The translations under genes were made by a program, and so were the position numbers. A stretch of DNA of 64,000 bases from positions 973,772 through 1,037,771 of the forward strand of contig NC_132888.1 of the NCBI RefSeq assembly GCF_030463535.1. Direction: 5' to 3'. Under the pieces are notes generated by a model. It was given only the letters and a program-made list of their open reading frames with translations. It was not told where the DNA came from and did no database searches. Shown one piece after another: positions 38,001-46,171 of this stretch. Positions within the stretch are counted from its first letter, which is position 1; every line of letters begins with the position of its first letter. This DNA comes from Salminus brasiliensis. Taxonomy: Eukaryota; Chordata; Actinopteri; Characiformes; Bryconidae.

Positions 38001-41000
38001 GACGCCTGCTCATTCATAGTTTCTTCTGCAATCAAGAGTATTAAGAGTTGAGCTACTTTTGTTGGAGTAGCTCTCTACTGTCCAGAGTGGGATGTCTACT
38101 GCATTTGATTGCAGTCCGCCTGCAATCCAAAACTTTTGGATTATTGGATGGAGCTCAATCGTTCCAGAGAGCAGCTGCACGGTCATGCAGGGCCAGAAAC
38201 CACTGTTGGAGATATTAGAAACTCCATTTCATCACAAAGCTAATCCTGCTGTCCTGTATATCCCTCCTCAGGTCTGTCCTTGCCTGGTGTACCTGCTGGA
38301 GCTCTGGCTTCTCTGGGAGTCCCCGGTGCTGCCGCCGCTGCTGCTGCTGCGGCCGCCGCTGCCGGGCGCCTTGGCCTGTCTGGCCTCAGTGCTGGAGGAC
38401 ACAGCGTTCTGCTGGTCAGCAACCTCAACCCTGAGGTTAGTGCAATATGAGAATGCACACGTCACAGTATTTTAATTAATTTAATTTAATTAATTTTTAA
38501 TAGCTTTGGGTATTAAAGCATGCTTTCAGTTTGTGCTGAATTTTTTTTGTCTATTAAAGGGGAAATCCATGCAATTTTAAAGTTCTGCACAGTTTGGATT
38601 GCAAGTTAAGGGTTAATTGTGGGGAAACTTGGCAACTGGCAGAATATTGACCGCTTTAGTTACTAAATACAACCTAGCTATACTAAATCTCTGGCATCAG
38701 GCAGTGTACTCGTACCTATTTGGTGTATAATATTCTGTGAGGGAGCTTTTAGAGGTTCAGATATCTGCTTCCATTCACCTCCACTGTGAACAGCTCTGAC
38801 TGGGTAAGGTTCTCTAGAGTGACGTGTTTCACACCAAACCCTCTGAGGTGGAATTCCCCTTTAATTGCAAGCAGTTTTTTGGGGCAACATCCTATTTGTA
38901 AAACTGTACACCGCCCATTTCATTCCATGTAGGCTTCCCCATACGTTTAGAGAGGGAGAGAATGGTCTGATGGCTTCTTCTAAGCATTTTAACTCGTCTC
39001 AAGTCATCTGAAACAGTTTTTTTTTTTTCATTTATAGACTTTCTTTAGAGCAGTGATTTTTATATTGTCTCTTTGCCTTTTTCTGTATTTCATTGTTAAT
39101 CTTTTCTCCTCTCTCTTTTTCTTAGTGTTCCTCTAGTGAAAGGCATTTAATTTTAGCGAGTTCTGCTGACTGGAGCGCTACATTTCTTTGTGTATACTGA
39201 CCTTGTTTTTTTTACTTCCTTTTTTTCCTTGTTTCTCTCCCTCCCCTTCCCCTCCCCTCCATCCCTCTCTCCCTCCTTTGTTGTTTTAATATCTTCATCT
39301 GGACTCTCTTTTTGCCAACTGACTGCACGTCCTTTTTACCCCCCTCCAAACTCGACCGATCCCACCACTCTCTCCCCCCCCCCCCTCATTCATTACAATA
39401 TTGGACTCCACCTGCAACACATTTACCCTCAAACCCACAAACGACGACCAACAAACCCAAACATTCCATTTTTCTGTGCTGGATGTCCTTCTCTTACGTC
39501 TCCCTCTCCTCCCCACCCCACCTGCATTTCCATCATGAACAAATATCTCCCACTTCATGATCCTACCACCGTTTTTTCGCCATTGTGGAACTGCCTCGCT
39601 GCGGACATGTTCAACCTCCACTCTCCTGCCTCCGATCTTTTTCCTGTCCCTTCCTCCCTCCGCTGCCTTCCTCTGCTGTCTTTAAAGAGCGTTACGCCCC
39701 AATGCCTCTTTATTCTTTTCGGTATGTTATCATTGGCATCTTCCTTTTTTAATTACCCTTTTTTGTGTTTTTTCATATTTTAACTGTTCTATCTTTAATA
39801 TTGAGCCTCATTTTGGTGGGTTTCCATGTGGAGACGGCAACAAGGTGCAGCATTTCAGGCCTTACTGTGTGTTACTGTGTGCAAACTCATTGACCAACAG
39901 ATTATCAGAGTCATTGTGGGGTTGAACAAGCTTTACAGAACACTGGTAAAAACCCCATCAACTGCGTTATTAATATTCACCCTAATGAGAGACTGTAGCT
40001 CCGCCTCCTCAGTGTATATCACAATACCTACATTTAGAGCGTTATTAATATTCACCCTAATGAGAGACTGTAGCTCCGCCTCCTCGGTGTATATCACAAT
40101 ACCTACATTTAGAGCGTTATTAATATTCACCCTAATGAGAGACTGTAGCTCCGCCTCCTCGGTGTATATCACAATACCTACATTTAGAGCGTTATTAATA
40201 TTCACCCTAATGAGAGACTGTAGCTCCGCCTCCTCGGTGTATATCACAATACCTACATTTAGAGCGTTATTAATATTCACCCTAATGAGAGACTGTAGCT
40301 CCGCCTCCTCGGTGTATATCACAATACCTACATTTAGAGCGTTATTAATATTCACCCTAATGAGAGACTGTAGCTCCGCCTCCTCAGTGTATATCACAAT
40401 ACCTACATTTAGAGCGTTATTAATATTCACCCTAATGAGAGACTGTAGCTCCGCCTCCTCGGTGTATATCACAATACCTACATTTAGAGCGTTATTAATA
40501 TTCACCCTAATGAGAGACTGTAGCTCCGCCTCCTCAGTGTATATCACAGTACCTACATTTAGAGCGTTATTAATATTCACCCTAATGAGAGACTGTAGCT
40601 CCGCCTCCTCAGTGTATATCACAATACCTACATTTAGAGCGTTATTAATATTCACCCTAATGAGAGACTGTAGCTCCGCCCCCTCAGTGTATATCACAAT
40701 ACCTACATTTAGAGCGTTATTAATATTCACCCTAATGAGAGACTGTAGCTCCGCCTCCTCAGTGTATATCACAATACCTACATTTAGAGCGTTATTAATA
40801 TTCACCCTAATGAGAGACTGTAGCTCCGCCTCCTCAGTGTATATCACAATACCTACATTTAGAGCGTTATTAATATTCACCCTAATGAGAGACTGTAGCT
40901 CCGCCTCCTCAGTGTATATCACAATACCTACATTTAGAGCGTTATTAATATTCACCCTAATGAGAGACTGTAGCTCCGCCTCCTCAGTGTATATCACAAT

Positions 41001-44000
41001 ACCTACATTTAGAGCGTTATTAATATTCACCCTAATGAGAGACTGTAGCTCCTCCTCCTCAGTGTATATCACAATACCTACATTTAGAGCGTTATTAATA
41101 TTCACCCTAATGAGAGACTGTAGCTCCTCCTCCTCAGTGTATATCACAATACCTACATTTAGAGCGTTATTAATATTCACCCTATTGAGAGACTGTAGCT
41201 CCTCCTCCTCAGTGTATATCACAATACCTACATTTAGAGTGTTATTAATATTCACCCTAATGAGAGACTGTAGCTCCGCCTCCTCGGTGTATATCGCAAT
41301 ACCTACATTTAGAGCCTTACTATTTGTCTCCAGTTAGAAACCTGGTTGATTGGGACATTTGCGGTGTTGTAAGGTTCTCCAGACTCAGCAGTAGCTACAA
41401 CGCAAGTCTGTCGGTGTTGGTGGTGTTTAGGCTGATGTACTGAAAGCTTGGTTTGATCTTTTTTCTTTGATGTTGTATTTGCTGTACACTGCCGCAGTAA
41501 CCTGGGAATGAAGTGCTGCATCTTTTTGCTCGTGGATGAGACTGTACCAGTGTAGTGAGGGGCTGAGGGGATGTGCATGGTTTGATTTGTTTTTGCATGT
41601 TTCTTCAATCAGCTCCCGTATGATGAACCGCTCTCTGATATGGGGAGTATTTTAGGTGTAAACCATCCATTACTTACTACCAGTGGTTTACAGCTAGACG
41701 ACAGATAGAATGATCCTGGTCAAACTGAGTGATCTGTCCTGAACCTGTTAAAGACGGAGAGGTTCTAGTTTAGTGCATGCTGTATTACAATCAGAATGTG
41801 ACCCTGATTTCTTTTGTATTTTAATAGCTGAGGGCTTAGGCTGTATATTCCAACCACTGTTGATTAAATATAATAGACTGCAGTCCTCTGGGGAGAGCCT
41901 TAGCATGCTTGTTTCCATTTTATTTTAAAGGTGTGTACGGTGATGTCATGAGAGTGAAGATCCTCTTCAATAAGAAGGAGAACGCGTTGGTGCAGATGGC
42001 TGATGGAACACAGGCCCAGTTGGGTAGGGTCACCCCTTTACCTTTTGATGTAATTTCACAGCTGCAGTTTTGGCTGTGCTTATGTACATTGTTGGACAAA
42101 CTACTGGAACTGGGGGCAATTCTTATTTTAAAAGGGTTCAAATTTGAGTGGTTTTTCATTCCATAATTAGATTTTAGTTTTGCACACTTAATCCTCCATT
42201 GTCACACTCGTATGTGTTAAATCAGTAATATAATTATTGTAGCACTGGAGGATTACTGTATTTTGTAGTTTTTAATTAAAAAATGAGTTTTGGTGTTTTT
42301 GCAGGCATACTACAGACCTCGGAAAAATTGCACAACCTTGAAATTTATAGACTTGTTTTCCAGTCATGGAAAGCACCCTGGGAGGGGGAAAAGAACCATG
42401 AAGCCGCAGAATGCATATTTGAGTACTTTAGTGTCTTTAGTTCAATCTTCAGCTGCTGATGCTATCCAGGTTTATGGTCTCTTCATACCTGTTAAATCAA
42501 TTAAATTGATTGGCCAAGCATGTTGACACACAAGAACTTGTATACCATATAGACAAAAAACAGTAGAGCAGTGCTAGTCAACCCTGGTCCTCGAGGCCCA
42601 GAGCCTTTTTTTCTGCTTTAACACTCCTTTAACTCTGTTTTTGTTTTATTTATTAATTAATGATTTAATGATTTATCAGCTGATAAGTTGGGTCAGGTGA
42701 GTTCGGAGTGGGAAAACTCTAAAAAGTGGAGGGTAGTGGGCCTCCTGATCCAGGGTTGAGATACTGCAGTAGAGTATACAGGCTTTAGGCAAACTACAGG
42801 GACAGTAATGCTCAGTAAGCATATTTGTATATAAATATATATTTAAAAAGCATATAAATACTCAATATCTACAGTAAACAAGCTGCAAGCTGACTTTACA
42901 AGGACGGTAATATACGATAATATCTAGTATTAATGTACTTAGAGAAACAATGGTAGTTCTTATGGTAGTTATGCTATATATGGGGTTCTTGTCTTTACAT
43001 TTATGTATGAATATATTCCTCTATAGTGAGTTTCAGTCCAGTTATGAGTTGTTTGTTTGTTTGTTTTTTATACACATTTTTGTATCACTTCTATACTGTA
43101 AGATCTGTTTGGGCATTGTCCCATCTCAATCTAAATGCCTTAGCTAGCTTCGTCTCCATCGTGTTTGGAGACCCAGTTATTAGTGAGTCTTCGTTTGCCT
43201 CCAGTGGTTCAGCAGTGTATTTGTACGGACACTAAATACACGGCAGCTTACACCCACAGCAAGCCTTACAAACCCTTTTACAGCCTTTTTCTGCCTTCAG
43301 GGTTTTTTTTTCTGCCCTAATAAAGAATAAATTTGTCATTTTAAGGGTGATAATATGCAGGTAATGTGTTCTTTGCAAACAAGGGTGTGAAGTTTGTCGA
43401 TCTTCTGAATGTTAAGTATGTATGTAAACAGTGGTGTTAAAATCAGCAGAAGTGTCTATAAGACTTGATTCGTGCAGTACCTTTGTTGATATTGAGCAGT
43501 GGTGCCTGAACTGTGATTGTGGTAGAAATGGTAAAGGTTCTTGGTGTAGATTCTTGTGGTGACCTGTTTTCTTCCCCTTCAGCTATGAGTCACCTGAATG
43601 GGCAGAAGCTCCATGGGAAGGCTCTGCGCATCACCCTGTCCAAACACACCACGGTGCAGCTTCCCCGCGAAGGCCATGAGGACCAGGGCCTCACCAAGGA
43701 TTACAGCAGCTCTCCTCTGCACCGCTTCAAAAAGCCAGGCTCCAAAAACTACTCCAACATCTTCCCTCCCTCCTCCACCCTGCACCTCTCCAACATCCCG
43801 TGAGTTGATCCGTGCTGAGTGGACTGGACTCTGATGCAGCCTTGAAGTCTTTCTGGTTTGGTACAGGTTCTTGTGAACGTTGTTACTATCTCCCTTTCTC
43901 TTTCTTCAGGCCTTCTGTTGGTGAGGACGATCTCAAAGAGCTGTTTCGGAGTTCAGGGGCGACGGTTAAGGCGTTCAAGTTTTTCCAGTAGGTTTCATTC

Positions 44001-45217
44001 TGGAGCCGAGCTCTTACTCGCACCGCTGGCTGTAGGTTTAATAAGCGGTTGAGCAAATTCAGTTCCAAATGTGTTCCATCAGCCGAGACGTGTTTGACCT
44101 CATTTATACCCCTTATAAACATGCGTCTCTGCTCATGGACAGCGGAGTGCATGCCTGTTTAATATGTGTCCCTGCTGACTGCTTGTGTTTGCGTGTCTTG
44201 GCTACTCGAGCAAACGGCTTGTTTAATAGAAGGTTCTTAAACCTGCTGTTGATTTACAATGTTGAGTTACACTAAACACGCAGGTCATAAAATACAATGT
44301 CCAAATGTTTGCAGACACCCTTTCTTGTAAATGCATTTAGCTATTTTAGCTGCACCCATTGCTGACACAAATGTGCAAATGCGCACAGCTCGTCCTTGTA
44401 GTCCCTGTAGCTTAATAAACACTGATCAGCTGCAGGTTTCATTACGAACAGTGTAATTAGACTGGGTTAATTGGATGAAGAGCAGCAGATGTCGAGTATA
44501 AATCACAGTATTCAGTGCAGGAAATGATCTGAATAGTAGTTTGAGAATCTGTCACTACTAATGTTTTTATTATCATTACATCTATTGTGGTGATTATTGT
44601 GTATCACGAAAAAAGTCATTATTGTGATGTAGTATTTTCACCACATCGCCCAGCCCTAATGAACGGTCATCTATAAATTAAGTGAAACGCAGAAGCAATG
44701 TCTTAACCTCCTGACACCCGGACTTTTGCTTGGTGTGCATTTTTTATTTCTCCTATTTGGGATTAGTAAAACCTAAGAAGTGTATATAAAAAAAAAAACA
44801 CTAAACTTAGTCTTTGTACAGAAAGTCATTTTTTATATGAGGCCAAAGGGGCAAAGTTTGAAAAAAATGAAGTATCATGGTGCAGAGAAGCAGAAACGTA
44901 ATGTCCCCATATGAGGACGCAGGGTCTCAGGAGGTTAAAGCTGTTCTTCAGTGTCTGTTAATGGATACCGCCTTAAACTAGTCTGTTGGAGTGTTGATTA
45001 ACTGGGCTGGAATACAGTTTTCACATTCTCTCTATAATCTTTTTGGAGAACAATTGTGTTAATGACTTTATTTCATCCCACCAGGAAAGACCACAAGATG
45101 GCGCTCATTCAGATGGGCTCTGTAGAGGAGGCGATCGAGTCGCTGATCGAGTTCCACAACCACGACTTGGGCGAGAGCCACCATCTCCGCGTTTCCTTCT
45201 CAAAGTCCACCATCTGA
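23092..45217 (+). CDS. ptbp1: Polypyrimidine tract-binding protein 1, 16 spliced coding exons
   Basis: PTB (hnRNP I) is a nuclear RNA-binding repressor of alternative exons that binds UCUU/CUCUCU tracts. It also acts in IRES translation and 3'-end processing. Coding exons: 23092-23099, 25007-25060, 25792-25822, 33830-33896, 34023-34195, 35415-35561, 35671-35823, 36948-37058, 37486-37666, 37773-37853, 38272-38435, 39688-39721, 41931-42023, 43583-43799, 43910-43987 and 45085-45217. All introns are GT/AG and phases close exactly (1725 nt, 574 aa; human isoforms are 531-557). Four RRMs: RRM1 from about 73 ([23 protein letters not shown]), RRM2 from about 191 ([26 protein letters not shown]), RRM3 from about 380 ([30 protein letters not shown]) and RRM4 from about 497 ([25 protein letters not shown]), ending SFSKSTI. 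A 12-Ala tract lies at 355-366. Could be either teleost paralogue (a or b). Confidence 0.97.
23675..24620. repeat. 31-bp minisatellite in ptbp1 intron 1
   Basis: About 30 copies of a 31-bp unit (TTGATTTGAGGGGCCCAGGA + AGTGCGTCCCC) with GGGGTCC/GGGGCCC and CTTG/CTCG variants that change along the array: CTTG at the left, CTCG at the right. The unit is 3n+1, so three units give a 31-aa period in a stop-free minus-strand frame; this is not a gene. Confidence 0.97.
24621..25006. other. ptbp1 intron, poly-G
   Basis: Unique sequence with a poly-G run at about 24893-24907 before the extra N-terminal exon. Confidence 0.6.
25007..25060 (+). CDS. ptbp1: ptbp1 extra N-terminal exon (54 nt)
   Basis: Acceptor CTCTCTGCAG, donor GTAAGC, in phase with both neighbours. 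Encodes [17 protein letters not shown] between MDG and the DITVGTK segment. The common human isoform has no equivalent; being 54 nt, it can be skipped in frame. Confidence 0.85.
25221..25712 (+). mobile_element. MITE family A, copy 5
   Basis: Plus orientation, between two ptbp1 exons. Starts ACACTAAATGGGCAAAAGTA; the right end is the complement of the left terminal repeat (GTGTCCCAATACTTTTGTCA), so true inverted repeats are visible. Includes a short (ATG)n tract. Confidence 0.88.
25792..25822 (+). CDS. ptbp1: ptbp1 exon 2
   Basis: Encodes [11 protein letters not shown], equivalent to human GIVPDIAVGTK. The acceptor is a CAGCAG tandem; the second AG would remove one Ser in frame. Confidence 0.88.
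25823..26374. other. ptbp1 intron, no feature seen
   Basis: No exon or repeat recognised. Confidence 0.4.
26375..26618 (-). mobile_element. tRNA-derived SINE, copy 5 (full head)
   Basis: Best SINE copy. The minus strand starts GGGGCAGTGGTGGCTCAGCA (A-box-like TGGCTCAGCAG), then GGGTTGTGGGTTCGATTCCT with a perfect B box, then GGGCCCTTGAGCAAGCCCTT and the shared body. tRNA-derived head inferred from A/B box spacing. Confidence 0.85.
26619..28379. other. ptbp1 intron, no gene seen
   Basis: 26630-26830 looks repeat-derived but was not classified. The remainder shows no exon, RNA or tandem repeat. Confidence 0.4.
28380..28935. repeat. Dispersed element with internal duplication
   Basis: AGCAGTTCCAGTAAGTGCAG and GGGGTGGAGGTGTAATGATG occur twice (about 28645-28710 and 28826-28890). 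The left part (GAAATACTGAATATTTACAC, GTGTAGTGTGGGTGGGGA) recurs at about 36190-36480. Type not assigned. Confidence 0.7.
28936..30690. other. ptbp1 intron, no gene seen
   Basis: Contains a fragment ending ATCGCCCAGCCCTA at about 29907-29921 (hAT-like MITE family C) and a poly-C run at 30235-30248. No exon recognised. Confidence 0.45.
30691..33388. other. ptbp1 intron, no gene seen
   Basis: Long intron sequence with a short (CTG)n at about 30953-30969 and poly-C at about 31952-31964. Some parts read like old dispersed repeats; none could be assigned. Confidence 0.4.
33389..33702. mobile_element. hAT-type MITE (family C) with 8-bp TSD
   Basis: 314 bp. Left end TAGAGCTGGGCAATATGA, right end the complement of TAGGGCTGGGCGATATGA, flanked by the 8-bp direct repeat GTCAGATC (33381-33388 and 33703-33710). 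An 8-bp TSD and TAGRG termini are hAT hallmarks. No coding capacity. Confidence 0.88.
33830..33896 (+). CDS. ptbp1: ptbp1 exon 3
   Basis: 67 nt after CCATTTCAG; encodes [20 protein letters not shown] and GA, the N-terminal region with the KRGSDELF motif that is part of the nuclear localisation signal in mammals. Confidence 0.95.
34023..34195 (+). CDS. ptbp1: ptbp1 exon 4 (RRM1 start)
   Basis: 173 nt; encodes [12 protein letters not shown], the linker, and the first half of RRM1 with RNP2 VIHVRKL and [20 protein letters not shown]; donor GTAAGC. Confidence 0.97.
34573..34885. mobile_element. MITE family C, 3'-diverged copy
   Basis: Starts TAGAGCTGGGCGATATTGG like the copy at 33389; the right terminus is not recognisable and is followed by a Tc1 transposase relic. 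Confidence 0.6.
34905..35225 (-). pseudogene. Tc1-like transposase relic
   Basis: The minus strand reads TVKHGRGSG, then [11 protein letters not shown] and [13 protein letters not shown], matching the VKHGGGS and DNDPKHTSK blocks of Tc1 DDE transposases, with frameshifts and substitutions. Inactive; inside the intron between ptbp1 exons 4 and 5. Confidence 0.8.
35415..35561 (+). CDS. ptbp1: ptbp1 exon 5 (RRM1 end)
   Basis: 147 nt; encodes [20 protein letters not shown] to [14 protein letters not shown] competing donor GT two bases before the last GT would break the frame; GTGAGT at 35562 is stronger. Confidence 0.95.
35671..35823 (+). CDS. ptbp1: ptbp1 exon 6 (linker and RRM2 start)
   Basis: 153 nt; encodes [20 protein letters not shown], a short Gly/Ser linker, then RRM2 RNP2 [20 protein letters not shown]. 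Confidence 0.97.
35824..36947. other. ptbp1 intron 6
   Basis: Carries a second copy (about 36190-36480) of the dispersed element at 28380-28630; otherwise nothing recognised. Confidence 0.6.
36948..37058 (+). CDS. ptbp1: ptbp1 exon 7 (RRM2)
   Basis: 111 nt; encodes [20 protein letters not shown] and on to AMTAQHARL; donor GTGAGT. Confidence 0.97.
37486..37666 (+). CDS. ptbp1: ptbp1 exon 8
   Basis: 181 nt; encodes [40 protein letters not shown] and the start of linker 2-3; ends with one base of a split Thr codon, donor GTAAGA. Confidence 0.96.
37773..37853 (+). CDS. ptbp1: ptbp1 exon 9 (alternatively spliced in mammals)
   Basis: 81 nt; encodes the [20 protein letters not shown] stretch of the RRM2-RRM3 linker. 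In mammals the equivalent 26-aa segment distinguishes PTB4 from PTB1. Length is a multiple of 3, so skipping is in frame. The acceptor is a CAGCAG tandem (81 or 78 nt). Confidence 0.93.
37976..38235 (+). mobile_element. MITE family A relic before ptbp1 exon 10
   Basis: Decayed copy starting ACACTATGGTCAAAATTATT with shortened interior (GTTGGAGTAGCTCTCTACTG, GGATGGAGCTCAATCGTTCC), ending within about 40 bp of the exon 10 acceptor at 38271. Confidence 0.75.
38272..38435 (+). CDS. ptbp1: ptbp1 exon 10 (poly-Ala and RRM3 start)
   Basis: 164 nt; encodes [19 protein letters not shown], twelve Ala residues, then [11 protein letters not shown] (RNP2 of RRM3). The GCN tract is mixed-codon. A family-A MITE relic lies just upstream. 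Confidence 0.95.
38436..39175. other. ptbp1 intron 10, upstream half
   Basis: No exon or repeat recognised; T-rich towards its end, leading into the AG-free zone. Confidence 0.5.
39176..39687 (+). promoter_or_regulatory. ptbp1: AG-exclusion zone and distant branch point before exon 11
   Basis: From 39176 to 39685 the plus strand has no AG dinucleotide (510 nt). Right after the last AG lies TACTGAC (39195-39201, candidate branch A at 39200, about 488 nt from the exon), followed by about 90 nt of nearly pure pyrimidine. The rest is rich in UCUU/CUCUCU/CCUCC. This is the pattern described for mammalian PTBP1 exon 11. Confidence 0.85.
39688..39721 (+). CDS. ptbp1: ptbp1 exon 11 (34 nt, autoregulatory)
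   Basis: 34 nt after TTTAAAG; encodes [11 protein letters not shown] plus one base, matching human RVTPQSLFILFG; donor GTATGT. In mammals the 34-nt exon 11 is skipped when PTB is abundant, shifting the frame and causing NMD. The same length, phase and position are kept here. Confidence 0.95.
39964..41333. repeat. 75-bp minisatellite in ptbp1 intron 11
   Basis: About 18 copies of a 75-bp unit (starts GCGTTATTAATATTCACCCT), more than 95% alike by eye, 240 bp downstream of exon 11. Because 75 is a multiple of 3 and the unit lacks stops, frames of 503 aa (plus) and 440 aa (minus) are open. They have no splice or homology support. Confidence 0.98.
41334..41930. other. ptbp1 intron 11, distal part
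   Basis: No exon or repeat recognised before the exon 12 acceptor. Confidence 0.5.
41931..42023 (+). CDS. ptbp1: ptbp1 exon 12 (RRM3)
   Basis: 93 nt after TATTTTAAAG; encodes [20 protein letters not shown] and [11 protein letters not shown]; donor GTAGGG. Confidence 0.97.
42024..42941. other. ptbp1 intron 12, proximal part
   Basis: AT-rich; CTGGTCCTCGAGGCCCAGAG near 42584 looks like a fragment of an old repeat. No exon seen. Confidence 0.4.
42942..43325 (+). repeat. Intron 12 copy of a 3'UTR segment
   Basis: About 380 bp nearly identical and in the same orientation to 46172-46548 in the ptbp1 3'UTR (for example GTAAGATCTGTTTGGGCATT, CCTCCAGTGGTTCAGCAGTG). It ends in two overlapping AATAAA motifs (43319-43324, 43326-43331) absent from the 3'UTR copy. 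Contains the 7-bp hairpin GTCTCCA/TGGAGAC. Confidence 0.95.
43583..43799 (+). CDS. ptbp1: ptbp1 exon 13 (RRM3 end, RRM4 start)
   Basis: 217 nt; encodes [60 protein letters not shown] and TLHLSNIP; donor GTGAGT splits a Pro codon. Confidence 0.97.
43910..43987 (+). CDS. ptbp1: ptbp1 exon 14 (RRM4)
   Basis: 78 nt; encodes [20 protein letters not shown] and AFKFF; donor GTAGGT in a split Gln codon. Confidence 0.95.
44288..44662. mobile_element. Nested MITE A and MITE C fragments
   Basis: 44288-44410 carries the right part of family A (GTCCAAATGTTTGCAGACAC, GCTGCACCCATTGCTGACAC). 44411-44662 is a 5'-truncated family C copy (AATAAACACTGATCAGCTGC to CATCGCCCAGCCCTA), close to that at 33480-33702. 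Confidence 0.8.
44663..45084. other. ptbp1 intron 14, distal part
   Basis: No feature recognised other than the acceptor of the last coding exon. Confidence 0.5.
45085..45217 (+). CDS. ptbp1: ptbp1 last coding exon (RRM4 end)
   Basis: Acceptor CCCACCAG; encodes [36 protein letters not shown] and SFSKSTI, then TGA. Confidence 0.98.
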
Positions 45218-45934
45218 GAGGCGTTGGTAGTCAGGAGCTACATGTTGTAAGAGAGGAGGGGGGGGGGGCGGGGGTAAAATGAGAGACTGTCACTTTAGAC
45301 CAAACTTAAAGCCTTCCACAATTTATAACGCCGTGGATTTTCCACAAGACACACTTTATCATTCCTTTTCTTATCTCTATATTCACCAGTACGCTTGTCT
45401 ATTTAAGATGCCACTTTGGAACCAATAGATCACAGAAAGCCTTGAAGACCCTGTTTTATTGGGGGGTTGGATTGGTGCTTTTCTCTGCTGGTTTTCCCTC
45501 TTGGACTCAGCATAGTCACTCTGGTGCAGACCAGGACTGCATTTCTCTCAATCTTTGTAGCTGATCTGTTATATGGGAGCCCATTTCTGACGGGTAGGGT
45601 TCAGTTTTTCAGAGCGTTATGGAAGTTTTGATTCATACTGGATATAAATCACAGATCTAGCCAGTAATCGCTTAGGTTTCTCTGCATTCCTAGGTTGATC
45701 TGATATTAAATAGGGCTTAGAGGTGGAAGTGTTTGATTTGGCATTATTTTAAAATTCAGTTTGCATTTTCTAAATGTCTAAACCTGACCTTCTGCCTACC
45801 AGAAATGATCTTCCACACAGTTGATGCTCGCCGTGCTAGGGAGTATCCGTCTTTATAGGGTTTGTGGGAAATGCAGTCCTGTTTATCATCTTTTATATAC
45901 TTTTCTTTTTCCACTTCTGCCTTTCACAAATGCT

Positions 45935-45942
45935 GTGCCTTA
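45935..45942 (+). promoter_or_regulatory. ptbp1: miR-124 8-mer site 1
   Basis: GTGCCTTA, the complement of miR-124 nucleotides 2-8 with an A opposite position 1. PTBP1 is an established miR-124 target in neurons. Confidence 0.7.
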
Positions 45943-46171
45943 ATTGGTGCTTGAAGTGCATCTTCTGTTTGGCCTTAACGTTGGCTCTGAAAGACGACCG
46001 GGGATGGTCTTGCTTTACATCCATGGGTTTACATGGTAAATCTTTAGAGGCCTTTTTTTTTTTTTTCTATAGGCAGGTTTGACTTTACTGCAGGTTAAAT
46101 TGAGGATCAGGCCTTTTGTCTGTTTAATTCTCACCCCTACAGTTTTCTTCAGCGTTGGTCCAAATGATGAT

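Noticed and set aside
39190..39783. 197-aa open frame over ptbp1 exon 11
   Set aside because: It reads through the pyrimidine-rich AG-free intron. Only the 34-nt exon at its end is real coding sequence.
39826..41337. 503-aa plus-strand and 440-aa minus-strand open frames
   Set aside because: Both are translations of a 75-bp tandem repeat whose period is a multiple of 3. They lie in ptbp1 intron 11 with no splice or homology support.
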